Shown: positions 40,788-64,000 of the stretch, piece by piece
How positions within the stretch are numbered: position 1 is the first letter of the stretch
How the letters are laid out: every line of letters starts with the position of its first letter
DNA from: Rhea pennata
Taxonomy: Eukaryota > Chordata > Aves > Rheiformes > Rheidae
Reading direction: 5' to 3'
Assembly: GCF_028389875.1 (NCBI RefSeq)
Contig: NC_084702.1
Coordinates: forward strand, 72,265,582 to 72,329,581
Length of the DNA stretch: 64,000 nt
Position numbers and translations under genes: made by a program
The notes under the pieces: generated by a model
Databases searched by the model: none
Told to the model about the DNA's origin: nothing
The model's input: only the letters and a program-made list of their open reading frames with translations

Positions 40788-43700
40788 GTGAGTGACTCCG
40801 AGGGCGAGTGGCGGGGGCCGTCGCGAGGGAAGGGGAGGCGGGGCGGGCTCGGGGAGCCGCAGGCCGCGGCGGCCTCGCCCGGCCCGCTGGGGAGCAGCAG
40901 CCCCGCTCTGGCGTGGGGGAGGGGAGGGAAATAAATAAATAAATGAAGTAATGAAGTAATTAATTAATTAAGGGCAGCAGAGGGATAAAAAAGGATGAAA
41001 GGCGGCAGTGCGGCCGGGAATCCCCGCAATGCAGCTGGCGCCGCGGGACGCTCCGGCTTAAGCCGCGCGTTTGTAGCGATTTAGCTCGTTCCGACGCGTC
41101 CCCTCAGTCTGGAAACGATGTGCTCTTTATTTAGTTATTTGTTATTTCCCCCTATTCGTGATACAGGTGCATCGCACAACACGCGACTTGTTTGTAATCG
41201 CGTAACCACGAGCAACGGCACAGCTCGGAGTGAGCCTGATCCCCCCGCTCCCCCTCGGGCGAGCTGGAAAATCTGAACGGTTGGTGAAACGTTGAAACGG
41301 GGGAGGGGGGGATGTCTTCCCGTGAGGGAAAGTATAAATACAGACTTCATCAGGCTGGAGTTGAATTCAAGTTGGGGGAACTATGAACACCAGGTTTCTC
41401 GCTCTGGGGCTAAATTTGGTAAGCTTGTCCCCCTCCAAGCCTGGAAGTGGACTGCACAGCAGTTTGCCTTGATGTAGTTCCAAAACTAAATAAATACTGA
41501 AAGCCATTTGGTAAATATTGCCTACAAGAGATACCCGGACACAATTTTCAAGTAATCAGCATCCTAATATAACTCATAGATTATTTTCTTAGCTGCGGTT
41601 GAATATTAGACACTTCCATTTCCATGCAGCTGTTGTTTTAAGCAGTTGTCGGGTATCAGCTGTAGGAAGAAGTCTCTTCTGCTGAAGTCATCAGACTATA
41701 ATTAGTATGAAATAATGATTATAACAATTACCAGTCTTTTGCAAATTGAAAAAATACTTTATTTGAAAAGAAAAAGGCCACAATACTTAGTTGTGGCTTT
41801 TTAGTCCGTTTAAAAGAACAGTGAGATTAACCGTAGATCCAGTAACCAGCTCTGTCTTAGGTATGCCAGTAGCAAAGGAAGCAGGAATGTTGATGAAGGG
41901 AGAAGACATTCTTTTACATGGTCCAGCTGTAAAACATTTATCAGTTAATGTTACATATACTCCTCCCTTTCCAATTATTTTTCTTATGCAGAAGCTACAG
42001 ATGGTTATGTATTACTAGTACTCAGTTTTGTTCCTCGTATCTTCAAAATGGCCTGCTACAACACTTACTCCAGCAACCGAGTATTTAATCCACATAGTGT
42101 ACACACACAGGGAACTGCATAGTGTAATCCTATGTTCTTATAAATGGGTCTGGCGCACTGATCGATGTTTCAAACTGTGTTTCATAGTTCACTACCTATT
42201 GTGTTTGCATCTTAAACTAAAATTATAGTTTTGTTTTTATAGCAGAGACTATTTTTTATTATGTGTCTTGTGCTCATAAAAATGCAACCATGCCACGACT
42301 CTGTTGCTCACAGGAATGCCCTAGTATTCAAGAGAATGGGGGTCAAAATGATTAAAGATTAAAACGTTTTTTGTGGTGTCCTGGAAAAGCAAATTAGCCA
42401 TCCGTTCCTGGAGGGCTAAATCAAATTTGGCTATGGACAAGTTAAAAATTAGCTTAATGTTCAGAGGAATAAGAAACATAGATGAATGACTATTGACATG
42501 AATTAATAAGTCTTTTCTCAGGAAATGTTCTCATGAAAGATTGGTTTCATTCTAGTCTTTTGCTTCTATACCCCCAAAAACATCAAACACCTTGAGACAC
42601 AGGCTGTGCTGAAGACATGCTCGGGATGATATGGTTAACTAATAAAGTACAATACGCTGGTAGAGCTGTGATCAGGAAAGGAAGGGTAAGTACCTGCTAC
42701 GTGTATTACAAACTTAAGTAATTTTAAGTTCTTAACTTTTGTTTTTGTAAAGCTTTGTAAAGCAAAGGTACATCAGTGTTTGACACAGTACAAAGTCATA
42801 GGTATGAAAATAAGGTGCTGTTAAGATTCAAAAATTGTTACTTTTATCTGATGCCTGAGAACTGGTTCTAATAAAATTATTTTATGATTAGACCAAAGGT
42901 TATGATTCAGAATGATAATCTTGGATTATTTACAGAATTAAATATAACTTGCATTAATTAACATTGTAAGGTTTTGAGTGCTACCTAAGGTCTCTTCACT
43001 TTGCCATGGCTTCATTTCCCTGGTTTAAAATATAGTGATACTTGCATCATGTCTCAGTGGTGACAATCAGGAGTATCAGTGAAAGTCAAACAAAATTGCC
43101 AGGTAAATATTGTGGGATAACAGTGCATGTGGGTGTTACTTTTCAAGTGAACAATGCACTGAGTTCTTTACTACATCAGAGATTAATAAGGATCAAGATA
43201 TAGTAGTATAAGGCTGCTTTATCCGTAGAATAGTTCATGTGGGGATTTTCATGTACTTTAGTTTATGCACAGTGACTAACAGCCACTGATTGAGTATCTT
43301 TTTGAAGGCCATTTTATCCACTTTGAAAAGTGTGTTGAGGGTGAAAAGACCTGTGTAAGAGCCAATTAATAATTAAAAGCATTTTAAAATGGAAGATAGC
43401 TCCTAGATAGCTCCTAGAGCATAATTTTGTAGTAAGTTTGTTCTTTTCAGAATACATAAGATATAACCAGTGGTTTCTACTATTTATGCCTTTTTTTTTT
43501 CTGGCTTTATGTACTTTCAAAAACTCCAATTACCAAAACAGTGCAGTTCTTCACTGATGATAAACAATGATATTATTCTGTGCTTTGTGTTGATCTCTTT
43601 ACATAAAGTTCTACTGCTTTTTACAGTGGGTATTTACCCATTACCAGAGCCTGGCAGACTTGTAAGATCTTTTCAAGATTCATCTGCGTAAGAAATAAGT

Positions 43701-46700
43701 TGTGGAGAACTCAAGTTTGCTATGTAAAGACAATAAGCTGATTGGTCCCTGATCTAGATATCTTACTGTTTAGACTTCTTATGTGTTTCAGCAGTAAGGT
43801 AGCTCGTCACTGTTACTCCCTCACAGCTAACTTGTGTATTAGAAAGAAAGATGCTTTGCACTTAATTGAGCTCACTGTTTGCACGGCTAACCTGCTGCAG
43901 TACCTGCTTGTCAGAGGAAAAGCAGCTCTCTTCTTTGTGGGGAATGTGAAAATTTCAAAGTGACACCGAGTCTTTCTGCCAGTTAAAATGAGAACAGCAA
44001 CCACTGAACTGCAGTGAATTATATTCCATGTTACAATACAGAGTGAATGAAAAATTCTTAAGGCTGAGACTATTTGACCTTGTAATTGGGTGCGTATAGA
44101 GATTTCTGCTTCCAAATTGACTTCCTTCTTCCTCAAAACATATGTTATATCCAACTGTTTTAAGAAGTTAAAGAATTCCGTCTCAGTCCTATTTTCAGGG
44201 AAGTCACAGCTTTGCTGGAAATAAGACTTGGGCTTTGATGTTCAGCAATCACTTTGAAGAATGTTACATTTATGCACTAGAAAACAGTGTTGTCACACGT
44301 GAACAAACAAAATTAGCTCCTGACAATAATTGAGGGAAGGCTGGCAGTTATTCATTGTAGAAAAGTAAAGGGCTTCCCCTTTTTTGCCAGAAGATGGCAT
44401 TATCATTAACGGTTTAGGATTCTTGAAAGCATACCTTGTTTCTTTACAAAGCTATTTTACTTTGAAGAATTGTATTTCCATTTGAGAAACAATATCTGTA
44501 GAGGGTTTTATTATGTGTCTAAAATATTAGGTGAATTAAGCTCTTTTTAGGGGCAGAAAGGCACTCCATTCTTTTAGAACACTGCTGATCAGAAGGCCAG
44601 AAGGGTTCATTGTGATCATCTGTTTTGACAACTGTAATTCCCCTGAATTATCTCTTGTTTGAAGCAGAGCAAATCTTTTAGAAAGATTTAGAAAGGACAG
44701 AAAACTGTCTGTTCTTGAATTTTAAAATGATCAGAACCTATCATGACTTCTGTTTAATTTTTCCCAAAGTTAATTAACTTGTTACTCCTTTCTTAGTAAC
44801 TGTTCAGTTTTCCTAGATTGTGAAATAACTGTTCCATGGATGGAGAGACACTGAATTTAGCTCCTGGAACCACTTAGATCCAGTAAGATTGATTATATCT
44901 GAGGCAGGAAAAGCACTTACTACTTTCAGAGCCAGCTTCCATTAGGAAGCAGTTCAGTTACTGTCATGTGGCACAGAGCCTTAGCCAGGAAACCATGCAG
45001 AGATGCTTATGAGGCTCAGTGCTAGCCTTCTTGCATGTTCTGTACTATCTGTATTACTTGGATTTTCTATATTTTGAGAATCTTAGTCCCTCATTACTCT
45101 AGTGATGGAAAATTGAATGGATAGTCATTTATGGGTATTTCTATCCATGTCTATTGCTTTCTTTTTGGGAACTAGCTCCATTTTTTTTATTATTTTTTTT
45201 TCTCCTTTCCAGAAAATTATACCTACAAATAGAAGCAAACATGGAATCATGGAATTAGTTTCTGCAGTTTTTTTTCTGGTCACTCTCTTAACTGAAGCAT
45301 ATTCAGTGATGTAAATATAACCTAGAATACAGAGCAAGAATGGGTGAAGGGAATCTGCTTCTTTTTTCAAACAGAGAGGTTTCCTGTGGCAGTGCAAGCA
45401 TACAGACTTGCAGAGGACCTGTTTTATCTTCTTAGATACTTTCATGTTTCTGAAAAATGCCTATCTTACATACTTTACTCTAAATGAAATCTGATGTTCT
45501 TGTGGAATTATAGATGTTAAAGAATTTGGGAAATTGTGAGTGCTTGTGAAAGGTCTTATACAGGTGTAATTTATGGTCTTTGGATTTACCATCCTTTTTG
45601 TGGATTCTGTTTCCCTCTCTCTGGATATAATAACCTCAGCTACGGCTTAAGATTAAGAATTGCAATACACATGCATTAAAAATGTCTCCCTATATAACAT
45701 TTGCTTCTGTCTTCAAGTTTGTTGTTGCTGACACACAAAATTATATTATGGTTAACCACTATTTACAGCTTAGACTTCACCTCTGAAATCATGTTAGTTG
45801 TCCTCTAATGCATCTTTTGGCCTCTGTCATATCTCATGCAATCAGCATTTTAATAGAGTCTTTATTGTTTTGTCATTACTATTCCAACCGTGTATATAAC
45901 AATTCTAATGATATAAGAACAACTTTGGGTTGCTATTTAGTGGCCTTATTTTCTTATATTATTGTAGAGATACTTGAAAAACCTGCTAAAGAATTTATCC
46001 TGAATTACAAGGAAAAAAGCCTTTAGTTTTAAATAACTTGTTTTTCTGTTTACAAATAGTAAATTTGTATTTGCAATTTGTATTTTGTAAACTTGTGTTT
46101 GCTAAGGTCTTAGACTGAACAAGGCAGTGGGCAATGGATATTTGAAGTGCTATCATTTTTCCATTTTACAGAATAAGTAAAAATATCTACAGATATTAAT
46201 CCACCTGGATACAAACAGCAGCAAAAAGTGTTGCTAGGAATACGTATGTTTAGGATTTTTTCCATGTCCATTTCAGTGATGCATGCTAATTTTTGGGGTT
46301 TCCCAAGAATGCAAGCACAGAATTCCAGTAGTGTATATAGGTTTAGATAAATTCTTTGTTTCAGGTTTTGCGCAGTTTTGAACAGTCTGTCAAGTACACT
46401 TAGAAATGCTCACAAGATACATGAAATTCAATAGAAAGTTATGTTTAAAGGAAACATAAAACCCCAACTTTGCTGTAGTTCATCTGTAAGGTGAACAGTT
46501 TTAATAATTCATCCTTAGGTTAGCACAAATGCAATTTCTTTTCCTTTGGTTAGTAAATGAGGGATAGCTGCAGAACCACACTAGACCACATGCCCTGATA
46601 TTAAGTTGAGTATCTAAAATTAGGCATTTTACACTCTGTGGCTTAAGGACAGGGTTTCAGTAGCTGCAGCATTTATCAAGTAGACATCAGATGTGTAGGA

Positions 46701-46976
46701 ACTCTGCAGCAGTAAGTAACTGTGTATTGTGCATTTCTATGTATCATTTTAAAATACAATTTCATAGATAATTATTTGCTTCATATTTAGTGTAGTTCTG
46801 TTATTGTTATATTCCATACTATTTGAAAATCTAGTGTTTTGGATTTGGAGTTTGACATGCTTCTGTCCTAACTTCAGATAACGGCATTTGGGGAATGGGT
46901 AATTACTTCATTAATAACTTTGTCAGCCATGATGTCTCATATGAAACTAATATTTCTTTTGTTTGATTTCTTGTAG
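40788..46976 (+). other. KIF24 intron 1
   Basis: AT-rich intron of 6.2 kb after the CpG island. It holds an ancient repeat at about 44570-44830; otherwise I see no exon, RNA gene or tandem array. Confidence 0.55.
44570..44830 (+). repeat. Ancient amniote interspersed repeat (unclassified)
   Basis: Phrases such as TGATCATCTGTTTTGACAAC, GAGCAAATCTTTTAGAAAGA and CAAAGTTAATTAAC occur in the order I remember from a widespread old repeat of turtles and archosaurs. It is degenerate and I cannot assign a family name. Confidence 0.4.
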
Positions 46977-46990
46977 ATTTTAGCTTGAAG

Positions 46991-64000
<17,010 letters not shown>

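Larger units (their letters stand above)
40220..41110. promoter_or_regulatory. Divergent CpG-island promoter of NUDT2 and KIF24
   Basis: CpG-dense sequence lies between the first exons of two head-to-head genes. Visible elements: an ETS-type ACTTCCGG (40434-40441); CCAAT (40489-40493) and inverted ATTGG (40587-40591), one pointing each way; several CCGCCCC/CCCCGCCC Sp1-like boxes at 40556-40625. There is no TATA box. The donors of the two non-coding first exons (40431 minus, 40787 plus) are only about 356 nt apart. Confidence 0.8.

Overview
This window is nuclear DNA of an amniote. It is most likely a bird, or failing that a crocodile or turtle. The evidence is intron-split vertebrate genes with canonical GT-AG junctions, CpG-rich promoters, degenerate CR1 LINE copies and MIR/tRNA-type SINE fossils, with few young repeats. 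The genes match the human 9p13.3 neighbourhood MYORG - NUDT2 - KIF24. The species call is an inference; the gene identities are firm.

Layout. 1-4660 holds no gene I can support and probably contains the MYORG 3' UTR. MYORG (minus strand, one coding exon, 4661-6757) is a type II membrane GH31 glycosidase, with a short 5' intron and a CpG-island promoter (about 7080-8220). 8300-14400 has simple repeats and one CR1 scrap. A GC-rich stretch (14400-15089) leads into a six-exon plus-strand gene (15090-31335) that I assembled exon by exon. It encodes a 344-residue type I membrane protein: signal peptide, one mannose-receptor-type cysteine-rich (ricin B-like) domain, Ser/Thr-rich stalk, one transmembrane helix, and a 72-residue tail ending in a mannose-receptor-like F-x-N-x-x-Y motif. 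I do not recognise it as a named gene; it is the most interesting object here. An 11.4-kb intron separates its signal-peptide exon from the rest, so an ORF scan misses its N-terminus.

NUDT2 (minus strand, coding exons 39280-39148 and 35618-35305) is the diadenosine tetraphosphate hydrolase. It shares a divergent CpG-rich promoter (about 40220-40800) with KIF24 (plus strand). KIF24 has a non-coding first exon ending at 40787 and seven coding exons from 46991 to 61497. These encode the N-terminal SAM domain and most of the kinesin motor (residues 1-479). The gene runs off the right edge.

The genes are not an operon or a pathway. The one evident shared control is the NUDT2/KIF24 bidirectional promoter. 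The introns carry old repeats: CR1 reverse-transcriptase remains in the receptor's first intron, and a CR1 3' end, a MIR-like SINE and a tRNA-derived SINE in KIF24. From memory of the human map, MYORG has the opposite orientation relative to NUDT2 and KIF24, which suggests a local inversion around the novel receptor gene.
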